Shown: piece after piece, positions 1 through 5,935 of the stretch
Layout of the letters: each line of letters opens with the position of its first letter
How positions within the stretch are numbered: position 1 is the first letter of the stretch
NCBI GenBank assembly: GCA_018500005.2
Contig: JAHBAP020000339.1
Coordinates: 1 to 5,954 of the forward strand
DNA: 5,954 bases
Direction: 5' to 3'
DNA from: Mycobacterium sp.
GTDB taxonomy: Bacteria; Actinomycetota; Actinomycetes; Mycobacteriales; Mycobacteriaceae
Translations under genes and position numbers: made by a program
The notes under the pieces: generated by a model
What the model was told of the DNA's origin: nothing
Seen by the model: only the letters and a program-made list of their open reading frames with translations
Database searches by the model: none

Positions 1-848
1 CTCTCTGGGCTGGCGAAAACGGTACCTTCGTCGGTTGGCCCGGTTGTCAATTCGGCGGTCACCTCGGCGCAGAAGCGATCCAGGGGCAGCCCGAAGACGT
101 CTGCGCTCATCGGCTCCTCGAGTAAGCGGCCCAACTGTTCGGCGACGATCACCAGCGCCATGATCAGGACGCTCAGCACGATCCCGGCCACGGTGTCGTG
201 GCCGCCGTCGAGTCGGGTGCATACCAGAATCGCGAAGAACCAGGCCAGACCGCGGATGAACAGATCGTAGAAGCGTGGGATGGGCTGGTGGCGAATCCGT
301 TCCAGACCGCCCGCCGTGTTGACCTGTGCGGTGTTGACGGCGACCAGGACCCGGCGGGCCTGCCGGTCTATCAGTCCCGCGTGGCTAAGCGCGGCGATGT
401 CCCCGGCCTGCCGGTTCAGCAGTTCGATCGCCCGGCAGTCGGCGGGGTCCTCGGGGGTCAGATCGGCCGGATTTCTCGCCGTGGTGGTGCCGCGCAGTTC
501 AGCAGCCAGTTGCCAGGCGTGGCGCGCCTCGCGCCGCCGCATTCGGTCCGCGATGACCGCCATCTCGGGACTGTCGTCGTCGTAGGCGATCAGTGCGTAG
601 TCCAGCGATCTGGCGTTGACGACGATGCCGGTCCACAACGTCCGGGCCTCCCACCACCGGTTGTAGGCATTGCGGTTGCGGAACCCGATGAAAATCGACA
701 CCACGATGCCCATCAGCGGAACGACGGGGGAATCCGCCTGCAGCGGAACGAACTTCATCAGTACGGCCATCCCATCGGCGACGACCAGCAACGCGAGCAG
801 GTCGTAGCGGAATCTCCACATGACCTGATAGACGATTCGGGCGCTCAT
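1..848 (-). CDS. Bestrophin-family membrane protein, second paralogue (3' end cut by window)
   Basis: This reading frame has 282 codons and is still open at the left edge, so only the C-terminal tail is missing. The family forms pentameric anion or cation channels in the membrane. Visible family marks are RYDLLALL at 14-21, PVVPLMGIVVSIFIGFRN at 41-58, RWWEARTLW at 64-72, GLERIRHQPIPRFYDLF at 181-197 and LLEEPMSADVFGLPLDRF at 242-259. Hydrophobic segments lie at about 16-33, 42-55, 197-213 and 221-236. The ATG (848-846) overlaps the TGA of the preceding gene (847-845) as ATGA, which suggests translational coupling; no good Shine-Dalgarno is visible. Over about 260 aligned residues it is roughly 65% identical (hand count) to the upstream neighbour, so the pair is a tandem duplication. 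Compared with the neighbour it lacks about 20 N-terminal residues and has a longer C-terminal tail. The ion carried cannot be read from the sequence. Confidence 0.88.
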   Translation of the reverse strand, partial: MSARIVYQVMWRFRYDLLALLVVADGMAVLMKFVPLQADSPVVPLMGIVVSIFIGFRNRNAYNRWWEARTLWTGIVVNARSLDYALIAYDDDSPEMAVIADRMRRREARHAWQLAAELRGTTTARNPADLTPEDPADCRAIELLNRQAGDIAALSHAGLIDRQARRVLVAVNTAQVNTAGGLERIRHQPIPRFYDLFIRGLAWFFAILVCTRLDGGHDTVAGIVLSVLIMALVIVAEQLGRLLEEPMSADVFGLPLDRFCAEVTAELTTGPTDEGTVFASPE

Positions 849-1723
849 CGTGGGCCCAGAAGATCGGCGGTCAGTCCCGTGCAGAAACGGTCCATCGGCA
901 GGCCGAACACGCCCGGGCTCATCGGCTCCTCGAGCAGGCGGCCGAGTCGCTCGGCGATGATGAACAGCGCCATGATCAGGATGCTCAGCAGTATCCCGGT
1001 GGCGCTGTCGTGGCCGCCGCCCGACAGACGGGTGCACACGAGGACCGCGAAAAACCAGGCCAGACCGCGGATGAACAGGTCGTAGTAGCGCGGAATCGGC
1101 TGGTCCCGGATGCGTTCCAGGCCGCCGGCGGCCGCAGCCAGGGCGGTGTTGAGGTTGACCAGCACGGTTCGTCCCTGGGCATCGGTCATGCCCGTCCGGG
1201 TCATCTCGCCGATATCGGCGGCCTGGCGGGCCAGTAGATCGCCGCTGCGGGCATCGACGGGATCCTCGAGTGTCAGCGCGGACACCGCGGAAGACGTTGG
1301 TGCGCCTTGCATTTCGGCGGCCAGTTGCCAAGCGTGCCGGGCCTGTCGGCGCCGCATCCGGTCAGCCAGAGCGGCGGTTTCCGGCGTCGGATTTCCCACC
1401 GCGACCAGGGCATTGCTCAACGACCTGCCGTATCCGACCACCGAACCCCACAGGGTACGGGCCTCCCACCACCGGGCGTAGGCGTTGCTGTTGCGGAAGC
1501 CGATGAAGATCGACACCACAATTCCCAGCAGTGGCACTACCGGAGCCGCGGTCTGGAGCGGCAGGACGTCGACCAGCACAGCCATCAGCGCGGCCACCGC
1601 GAGCACCGCGAGCAGGTCGTAACGGATCCGCCACGCCACCGCGCCGACGACTCGGAGCACCCCAGGACCGCGGGTAACAGACCGTTCGTCGGTGGCCATC
1701 ACGTCGTGGATTCTGGCACGCAT
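845..1723 (-). CDS. Bestrophin-family membrane protein, first paralogue
   Basis: This is a complete 292-residue protein, the usual length for prokaryotic bestrophins (about 290-310). Family marks in order are WRIRYDLLAVL (31-41), PVVPLLGIVVSIFIGFRN (61-78), AYARWWEARTLWGSVV (81-96), a long amphipathic helical middle with DRMRRRQARHAWQL (121-134), GLERIRDQPIPRYYDLF (201-217) and LLEEPMSPGVFGLPMDRF (263-280). Four hydrophobic stretches lie at about 36-55, 62-75, 217-233 and 242-258, as expected for a four-helix channel subunit. The ATG at 1723 follows the PII-like stop by 9 nt, with only a weak GGCGGA upstream. An alternative ATG at 1699 (residue 9) cannot be excluded, and the first 20 or so residues have no counterpart in the downstream paralogue. 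The gene ends in an ATGA overlap with that paralogue. Membership of the PII-like/bestrophin operon is inferred from spacing; ion selectivity is unknown. Confidence 0.9.
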   Translation of the reverse strand: MRARIHDVMATDERSVTRGPGVLRVVGAVAWRIRYDLLAVLAVAALMAVLVDVLPLQTAAPVVPLLGIVVSIFIGFRNSNAYARWWEARTLWGSVVGYGRSLSNALVAVGNPTPETAALADRMRRRQARHAWQLAAEMQGAPTSSAVSALTLEDPVDARSGDLLARQAADIGEMTRTGMTDAQGRTVLVNLNTALAAAAGGLERIRDQPIPRYYDLFIRGLAWFFAVLVCTRLSGGGHDSATGILLSILIMALFIIAERLGRLLEEPMSPGVFGLPMDRFCTGLTADLLGPR

Positions 1724-1732
1724 GGTCCGCCG

Positions 1733-2062
1733 TCACACCACCATCGCGGTGTCGGCGGTGAACAGGTCCGCTGCCTCGGCGCTGATCCAGGCCCGGGCGT
1801 CACCGAGCAGTCCGGCCCCGCGGGCGAAGGCGATGCCGTCGACGACGGAGGGGACAGCGGTGTCCTCGGCGACGATCTCGATGCGGTAGGCCGTCGTGAT
1901 GTGCTTGGCGATCTTGCGGCCGCGGTAGGACTCGACCGCGATGGCGGACCGGCTGAAGGATTGTGTCTCGTTGACGGTGACCGATACCACGCCTTCGTAG
2001 GGCAGGGCGGTGGACAGCGCCTCCGGGGAGATCTGGTCGGCGATGACGGTGATGATCTTCAT
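1733..2062 (-). CDS. PII-like (GlnB-fold) signalling protein
   Basis: A 109-residue soluble protein of PII length. It aligns without gaps to E. coli GlnB numbering from the start MKIITVIADQ. F36, R38, E44, Y46-R47-G48 and I61-E62-I63-V64 fall where PII has its T-loop base and following strand, and the B-loop appears as G84-L-L-G87-D88-A-R90. PII trimers bind adenine nucleotides between subunits and control transporters and enzymes. This one lacks the classical 2-oxoglutarate/Mg residues (Gln39 is Ser, Lys58 is Ala), the uridylylation Tyr51 (Ile here) and the C-terminal Arg101/Arg103 pair (Phe and Ala here). It is therefore a divergent PII-like protein and not a canonical GlnB/GlnK. The ATG at 2062 is chosen by homology and by GAAAGG 11 nt upstream; the frame stays open further upstream only as a shadow of the dehydrogenase gene. 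The two bestrophin genes follow within 9 nt, so the likely partner is a bestrophin channel (inference). Confidence 0.82.
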   Translation of the reverse strand: MKIITVIADQISPEALSTALPYEGVVSVTVNETQSFSRSAIAVESYRGRKIAKHITTAYRIEIVAEDTAVPSVVDGIAFARGAGLLGDARAWISAEAADLFTADTAMVV

Positions 2063-2073
2063 GGTTCGCGTGG

Positions 2074-2079
2074 CCTTTC
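2074..2079 (-). promoter_or_regulatory. Ribosome binding site of the PII-like gene
   Basis: GAAAGG on the minus strand lies 11 nt before the ATG at 2062. It supports the short 109-residue start over the upstream open frame. Confidence 0.5.
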
Positions 2080-2163
2080 GGATGGTGATCTGACAGCACC
2101 GACTTTGCCGGTCGCCGGCCGCATCGAAGATCCGCCGGGCGGCCCTCTTCCGGGATGACCTGG

Positions 2164-2185
2164 CCGTCCTCCGATCGGAGGACGG
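2164..2185. promoter_or_regulatory. Perfect 22-bp palindrome after the dehydrogenase stop (operator or terminator)
   Basis: The left arm CCGTCCTCCGA is followed directly by its exact reverse complement TCGGAGGACGG, with the centre between 2174 and 2175. On the minus strand it begins 4 nt after the TAG of the dehydrogenase and ends 101 nt before the PII-like ATG. As RNA it could form a stem of 9 bp with a GATC loop, but no U-tract follows. It therefore fits either a U-less actinobacterial terminator or a dimeric repressor operator for the PII-like/bestrophin unit. The symmetry is certain; the role is inferred. Confidence 0.65.
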
Positions 2186-2189
2186 GAAC

Positions 2190-3986
2190 CTAGAACCAGT
2201 TCTCGCGCATCTCCAGCGTCGTGCGGTCCAGCGATTCGAGAAGATCGAGTTGGGGGGCTGTCCTGGGCAGTTCGTAGCGGAAGAAGTAGCGCGCTGCCTG
2301 ACGTTTGCCGTCATAGAAATCGCCGGTCCGAGCGTGGGCGGCCAGCTCCTGTTCCAGCCACATCCAGGCGACGACGATATGCCCGAAGGATTCCAGGTAG
2401 ACGACGCTGTTGGCCAGTGCGGCCTCGACGTCACCGGAGCCGAACATTGCTGCCGTAACAACCAGCAGGCGCTGCCATGCGGCGTCCAATTGTGTTGCCA
2501 TCTCAGCGGTTTCCCCGCCGAGCTCAGTGGCGCCCGTCACGGTTTTCCCCACTGCTTCGCCCAGTGCGGCCAGGTTGGCGCCGTTGCGGTGGGGCACTTT
2601 ACGGCCCAGCAGGTCCAGGCTCTGGATGCCGTGGGTGCCCTCGTGGATCGGGTTGAGTCTGTTGTCGCGGTAGTGCTGCTCGACGTCGTACTCACGGCTG
2701 TAGCCGTAGCCGCCGTGTACCTGGATGGCCAGGCTGTTGGCCTCGAGACACCACTGCGACGGCCAGCTCTTGGCCACCGGCGTCAGGATGTCGAGCAGCA
2801 TGGTCGCCTTCTCGCGCTCCTGCTCTGATTCGGAACTAGCCTGCAGGTCAAAGAGTTTGGCGCAATAAAGCAACAGTGCCAATCCGCCCTCGACGTAGGA
2901 CTTCTGCGCCAGCAGCATGCGCTTGACGTCGGCATGCTCGATGATCGGGACCTGCTGTATCGCAGGATCTTTGGACGTGACGGGTCGGCCCTGCGGGCGT
3001 TGTCGGGCGTATGCGAGCGACTTCAGGTACCCGGTGTAGCCCAGTGCAACCGCGCCCATCCCGACTCCGAGTCGCGCTTCGTTCATCATGGTGAACATGT
3101 AGGCGATGCCGCGGTGCGGCTCACCGACCAGATATCCGACCGCCCCGGCCTGGCCACCGGGGGTGAAGGTCCCGTCGCCGAAGTTCAACACGGTGTTGGT
3201 GATGCCGCGCTGTCCCATTTTGTGATTCAGTCCGGCGAGGCTGACGTCATTGCGCTCAGCTACGGTGCCGTCGGCGTTGACCAGGTACTTGGGCACTATG
3301 AACAGTGAGATGCCTTTGGTGCCGGGCGGTCCGCCGGGGATCTTGGCCAGCACCAGATTGACGATGTTGGAGGTCATCTCGTGCTCGGCTCCGGAGATCC
3401 ACATTTTGGAGCCGAACAGCCGGTAGTTGCCGTCGGGTTGCGGCACGGCGCGGGTGGTGATGTCGGCCAACGAGGAACCGGCCTGGGTCTCAGAGAGGGC
3501 CATGGTGCCGGAGAACCGGCCGTCCAGCATGGGTTTGACGAACATCTCGACTTGTTCGGGGGTGCCGAAGGTGGACAGCAGGTTGGCGTTGGCCATCGTC
3601 AGCATGAGGTAACCGGAGGTGCTTACGTTGGCCGCGGCGAACCAGGCGAAGGCCGCCTGCGCCACCGTGGTCGGCAGTTGGGCACCGCCGAGGCGCTGGT
3701 CCATCGTCATCGCGATCAGGTCGGCCCGGGCGACTGCGTCCAGTGCCTCCTTCACCTCGGGGATGACGGTGACCCGCTGGCCGTCGAAGGTCGGTTCGTG
3801 GGCGTCGCTCATTTTGTTGTGGTTGGCGAAGTACCGGGTGGCCAGTTGCTCGGACAGGTCCAGAACGGCATCGAAAGTGTCCCGGGAGTGCTCGGAGAAT
3901 CTCGGCCGTTCGGTCAGTTCGTCGATGCGCAGCCAGTCGTAGAGGAGGAAATCCAGGTCGCGACGCGATAACAACATCGACTGCAT
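2190..3986 (-). CDS. Acyl-CoA dehydrogenase, long (about 600-residue) FadE/DmdC-like type
   Basis: A 598-residue flavoenzyme that would oxidise an acyl-CoA thioester at C2-C3 and pass electrons to ETF. An N-terminal cap (SRRDLDFLLYDWLR, 7-20) is typical of the long ACAD group. The middle carries the flavin-binding signature MALSETQAGSSLADI (162-176) and KMWISGAEHEM (194-204). The C-terminal core has IQVHGGYGYSREYDVEQHYRD (421-441) split across the second family signature, then HEGTHGIQSLDLLGRK (448-463), where Glu449 is the expected catalytic base. Residues about 470-598 form the extra C-terminal helical domain of this group, seen also in DmdC. The frame opens further upstream to 4154, but that part overlaps arsI and is not family-like, so the ATG at 3986 is preferred; an ATG at 3977 is possible. 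It starts 14 nt after the arsI stop, which suggests cotranscription. The acyl substrate cannot be told from sequence. Confidence 0.93.
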   Translation of the reverse strand: MQSMLLSRRDLDFLLYDWLRIDELTERPRFSEHSRDTFDAVLDLSEQLATRYFANHNKMSDAHEPTFDGQRVTVIPEVKEALDAVARADLIAMTMDQRLGGAQLPTTVAQAAFAWFAAANVSTSGYLMLTMANANLLSTFGTPEQVEMFVKPMLDGRFSGTMALSETQAGSSLADITTRAVPQPDGNYRLFGSKMWISGAEHEMTSNIVNLVLAKIPGGPPGTKGISLFIVPKYLVNADGTVAERNDVSLAGLNHKMGQRGITNTVLNFGDGTFTPGGQAGAVGYLVGEPHRGIAYMFTMMNEARLGVGMGAVALGYTGYLKSLAYARQRPQGRPVTSKDPAIQQVPIIEHADVKRMLLAQKSYVEGGLALLLYCAKLFDLQASSESEQEREKATMLLDILTPVAKSWPSQWCLEANSLAIQVHGGYGYSREYDVEQHYRDNRLNPIHEGTHGIQSLDLLGRKVPHRNGANLAALGEAVGKTVTGATELGGETAEMATQLDAAWQRLLVVTAAMFGSGDVEAALANSVVYLESFGHIVVAWMWLEQELAAHARTGDFYDGKRQAARYFFRYELPRTAPQLDLLESLDRTTLEMRENWF

Positions 3987-4000
3987 GTACCCAGTCTGGC

Positions 4001-4432
4001 TCAGGATCCGCAGCAGCCCCCGGCGGGCTGGACCGGCTCGGACGCCGGCGGCGCCTCGAAGAATGTCTCGGTGTCGGCAAGCTTGGTGTAGACCTCCCAC
4101 CGCTCGCCGTCGGGGGCGCCGACCCACACCTTGTCCTGAAGTGCGAAGCAGCACGTGGTGCCGATCTCCTCCTCGGTGAACAGGCCCTCGGCGGTGAGCC
4201 GCGCGATCTCGCTGTGCACCTTCTCGCTGGAATCCACCTCTACGCCGAGGTGGTTCAGCGTGCCGCCCTCGCCCGGATTCTCCAGCAGCACCAGTTTGAG
4301 GGGCGGCTGTGCGATCGTGAAGTTGGCGTATCCGGGCTTGACCTTCGCCGGTTGGGTGCCAAAGAGCTTGGAGTAGAACATGATTGCCTCGTCGAGATTC
4401 TCGACGTTCAGCGCTAGTTGGATCCGCAACAC
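4001..4432 (-). CDS. arsI: ArsI/CadI-family protein (VOC-fold C-As lyase or cadmium-induced protein)
   Basis: A 143-residue glyoxalase/VOC-fold protein. ArsI enzymes are Fe(II)-dependent dioxygenases that cleave the carbon-arsenic bond of trivalent organoarsenicals; the mycobacterial relative CadI is known as cadmium-induced. The pattern RIQLALNVENLDEAIMFYSK near the N-terminus, KPGYANFTIAQPPLKLVLLE (32-51), LNHLGVEV (59-66) and DKVWVGAPDGERWEVY (100-115) are family features. Candidate metal ligands are Gln5, His61 and Glu113. A vicinal cysteine pair C94-C95 (GTTCCFA) would bind the trivalent arsenical, and a second pair C140-C141 sits at the C-terminus. The GTG start at 4432 aligns with the Met1 of CadI and has GGGGAGG 5 nt upstream; an ATG at 4516 would run translation through the operator and is rejected. 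It is divergent from arsR and likely repressed by it. ArsI and CadI function cannot be separated by eye. Confidence 0.9.
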   Translation of the reverse strand: MLRIQLALNVENLDEAIMFYSKLFGTQPAKVKPGYANFTIAQPPLKLVLLENPGEGGTLNHLGVEVDSSEKVHSEIARLTAEGLFTEEEIGTTCCFALQDKVWVGAPDGERWEVYTKLADTETFFEAPPASEPVQPAGGCCGS

Positions 4433-4437
4433 GGGGG

Positions 4438-4444
4438 CCTCCCC
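4438..4444 (-). promoter_or_regulatory. Ribosome binding site deciding the arsI GTG start
   Basis: GGGGAGG on the minus strand lies 5 nt before GTG (4432-4430) and 8 nt before an adjacent TTG (4429-4427). It favours this start over the ATG at 4516. The G-run could pair with the following C-run (GGGG-AGG-CCCC), so weak self-occlusion is possible. Confidence 0.65.
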
Positions 4445-4490
4445 AGGGGCTTTGTCGAAAGTGCTCTGACGGAACCAGCCTCCCACCTTT

Positions 4491-4504
4491 TTGATATATG
4501 TCAA
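4491..4504. promoter_or_regulatory. ArsR-type operator between arsI and arsR
   Basis: TTGATATATGTCAA is a 14-bp near-palindrome (TTGA-N6-TCAA, with one mismatched pair) in the 93-nt divergent intergenic region. An AT-rich TTGA/TCAA dyad is typical of ArsR/SmtB-family sites. It covers the -35 of the arsR promoter and lies about 58 nt upstream of the arsI start codon, so one bound repressor could block both directions. I found no clear -10 for arsI on the minus strand, although TTGACA (4504-4499) is available there as a -35. Confidence 0.68.
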
Positions 4505-4519
4505 TACATCTGTCATGAT
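4491..4519 (+). promoter_or_regulatory. Promoter of arsR-acr3, predicted leaderless
   Basis: TTGATA (4491-4496) and CATGAT (4514-4519) each match the housekeeping consensus at five of six bases and are separated by the ideal 17 bp. Transcription would begin about 7 nt after the -10, which is position 4526, the A of the arsR ATG. No Shine-Dalgarno precedes that ATG, which agrees with a leaderless mRNA, a common arrangement in mycobacteria. The operator dyad overlaps the -35, as expected for autorepression. Confidence 0.65.
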
Positions 4520-4525
4520 GGGGTC

Positions 4526-4885
4526 ATGCCCAAGGCGCTTCCGGTCATCGATATGTCCGACCCGGTCTGCTGCGCTCCGATTGCCGCCGGTCCGATAAGT
4601 GACGCCGCGGCCCTTGAAGTGGCGCTGCGCCTCAAAGCGTTGGCAGACCCGGCCAGGGTCAGGATCATGTCGCTGTTGTTCTCCTCGTCGGCCGGCAAGG
4701 AGAACAGTCGCGACCTTGCGGCCGCGATCGGGGTCAGCGAGCCCACCGTCAGCCACCACCTGACCCAGTTGCGCAACGCGGGTCTGGTGGAGTCGGCGCG
4801 CCGGGGAATGTCCGTCTACCACCGGCCGCAGTTGTCGGCGATGACTGCGCTGTGTTCTGTCATCGATCCGAATTGCTGTCGCTGA
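4526..4885 (+). CDS. arsR: ArsR/SmtB-family metalloregulatory repressor
   Basis: A 119-residue winged-helix repressor that should release its operator when As(III)/Sb(III) or a related metal binds. The N-terminal helices (LRLKALADPARVRIMSLL, 34-51) are followed by the helix-turn-helix SRDLAAAIGVSEPTVSHHLTQLRNAGLV (61-88), with the recognition helix at about 71-83, and the wing ESARRGMSVYHR (89-100). A vicinal pair C15-C16 (DPVCC) occupies the position of the N-terminal arsenic cysteines in actinobacterial ArsR proteins such as C. glutamicum ArsR. Further cysteines C110 and C117-C118 lie at the extreme C-terminus. The start at 4526 fits the leaderless promoter; an ATG at 4553 is an alternative but would still keep C15-C16. 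The frame is open upstream to 4418 only by chance. acr3 follows after 16 nt and is probably cotranscribed. Confidence 0.92.
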   Translation: MPKALPVIDMSDPVCCAPIAAGPISDAAALEVALRLKALADPARVRIMSLLFSSSAGKENSRDLAAAIGVSEPTVSHHLTQLRNAGLVESARRGMSVYHRPQLSAMTALCSVIDPNCCR

Positions 4886-4886
4886 C

Positions 4887-4894
4887 GAGGGGAG
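4887..4894 (+). promoter_or_regulatory. Strong ribosome binding site of acr3
   Basis: GAGGGGAG sits 7 nt before the ATG at 4902, inside the 16-nt gap after the arsR stop. It contrasts with arsR, which has no ribosome binding site. Confidence 0.7.
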
Positions 4895-4901
4895 ATTCGC
4901 C

Positions 4902-5935
4902 ATGACGAAAACGGCCAGCCACGACGACACCGCCGGCGTCGTCGCCCGGCTATCCACCCTCGACCGGTTCCTGCCGGTGTGGATCGGAATCGCGATGGCG
5001 ACCGGTCTGCTGCTGGGCCGACTGGTCCCGGGGCTCAGCGACGTGGTTTCGGCGGTACAGGTCGACGGCGTCTCGCTGCCGATCGCTCTGGGACTGCTGG
5101 TGATGATGTACCCGGTGCTGGCCAAGGTGCGCTACGACCGGTTGCGGTCGGTGACCGCTGACCGGAGATTACTTTTCGCCGCTCTCGGGTTGGTCTGGCT
5201 GATCGGGCCGGCGTTGATGTTCGCGCTGGCCTGGATCTTTCTGCCCGACCTGCCGGAGTACCGAACCGGCATCATCATCGTGGGTCTGGCACCCTGCATC
5301 GCGATGGTCATCATCTGGAATGACCTGGCGCTGGGGGACCGGGAGGCTGCCGCGGTCCTGGTCGCAATCAACTCCGTGATCCAGGTATGTTTCTTCGCCG
5401 CACTGGCATGGTTCTATCTATCTGTTCTGCCGGGCTGGCTGGGCATGAACCAGACCGCGATCGACGCCTCGCCGTGGAAGATCGCGAAGTCCGTGCTGAT
5501 CTTCCTCGGCGTCCCCTTAGTCGCGGGCTACCTGACCCGCCGCTATGGCGAAAAGGCAAGGGGGAGAGATTGGTATGAGACCAAGTTCCTGCCCCGAATC
5601 GGACCGTGGGCGCTGTACGGCCTGCTTTTCACCATCGTCATCCTGTTCGCTCTGCAAGGTGAGCAGGTCACATCCCGGCCGTGGGATGTGGTGCGGATCG
5701 CGCTGCCATTGCTGGCCTATTTCGCGATCATGTGGAGTAGTGGCTACGCGCTGGGAACCGTTCTGGGACTGGGATATCCGCGCACGGTGACTCTGGCGTT
5801 CACCTCGGCGGGCAACAACTTCGAACTGGCTATCGCGGTGGCCATCGCAACCTTCGGTGCCGCCTCGGGGCAAGCCCTGGCCGGGGTGGTCGGACCTCTC
5901 ATCGAAGTGCCGGTGCTGGTAGCGCTGGTGTACGT
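4902..5935 (+). CDS. acr3: Acr3-type arsenite efflux permease (3' end missing at contig end)
   Basis: 344 complete genuine codons of a ten-helix BASS-superfamily permease that extrudes As(III), driven by the proton motive force. After a short polar N-terminus, hydrophobic helices begin at LPVWIGIAMATGLLLGRLVP (24-43). The essential cysteine is C132 in GLAPCIAMVIIWNDLALGDR (128-147). The second signature, SAGNNFELAIAVAIATFG (302-319), carries the essential glutamate E308. These correspond to Cys129 and Glu305 described for C. glutamicum Acr3. The family is usually about 350-370 residues, so only the last helix end and tail are lost. The open frame continues to 5954, but those bases are adapter, so the last apparent residues (CLLYTS) are not biological. 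Some mycobacterial homologues carry a fused ArsC reductase domain at the C-terminus; this cannot be tested here. Confidence 0.94.

Larger units (their letters stand above)
2063..2189 (-). other. Intergenic region between acyl-CoA dehydrogenase and PII-like genes
   Basis: This 127-nt gap is the largest non-coding stretch in the window. It should hold the promoter of the PII-like/bestrophin unit if that unit is transcribed separately. I see no confident -10/-35 pair. It contains the 22-bp palindrome at 2164-2185, a short GC hairpin (GCCGG-TCG-CCGGC, 2107-2119) in the presumed leader of the PII-like mRNA, and the ribosome binding site at 2074-2079. Confidence 0.55.

Noticed and set aside
240..1079. 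Repeated DNA (240-263 and 1056-1079 are identical over 24 bases) as a mobile or regulatory repeat
   Set aside because: The repeated bases encode the same conserved segment (LFIRGLAW) in the two bestrophin paralogues, so gene duplication explains them.
198..1085. 295-residue plus-strand open frame
   Set aside because: It lies antisense to both bestrophin genes, has no family-like motifs and a composition rich in Arg, Gly, Gln and Asp, typical of a shadow frame in GC-rich DNA.
1307..2158. 283-residue plus-strand open frame
   Set aside because: It runs antisense across the first bestrophin and the PII-like gene, both of which have clear homology on the minus strand. Its His/Asp/Gly-rich sequence looks like a reversed codon pattern.
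2063..2461. N-terminal extension of the PII-like protein to 242 residues
   Set aside because: It overlaps the end of the dehydrogenase in another frame and is not PII-like. Homology and a ribosome binding site place the start at 2062.
3381..3971. 196-residue plus-strand open frame
   Set aside because: Antisense to the acyl-CoA dehydrogenase, which has both family signatures; no recognisable protein features.
3987..4154. N-terminal extension of the acyl-CoA dehydrogenase to 654 residues
   Set aside because: These 56 residues overlap the arsI coding sequence and are Arg/Gly-rich, unlike the ACAD N-terminus, which begins properly at 3986.
4433..5125. Upstream extension of arsI to a 374-residue frame
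   Set aside because: It would run antisense through arsR and acr3 and across the operator; the VOC domain begins only at 4432.
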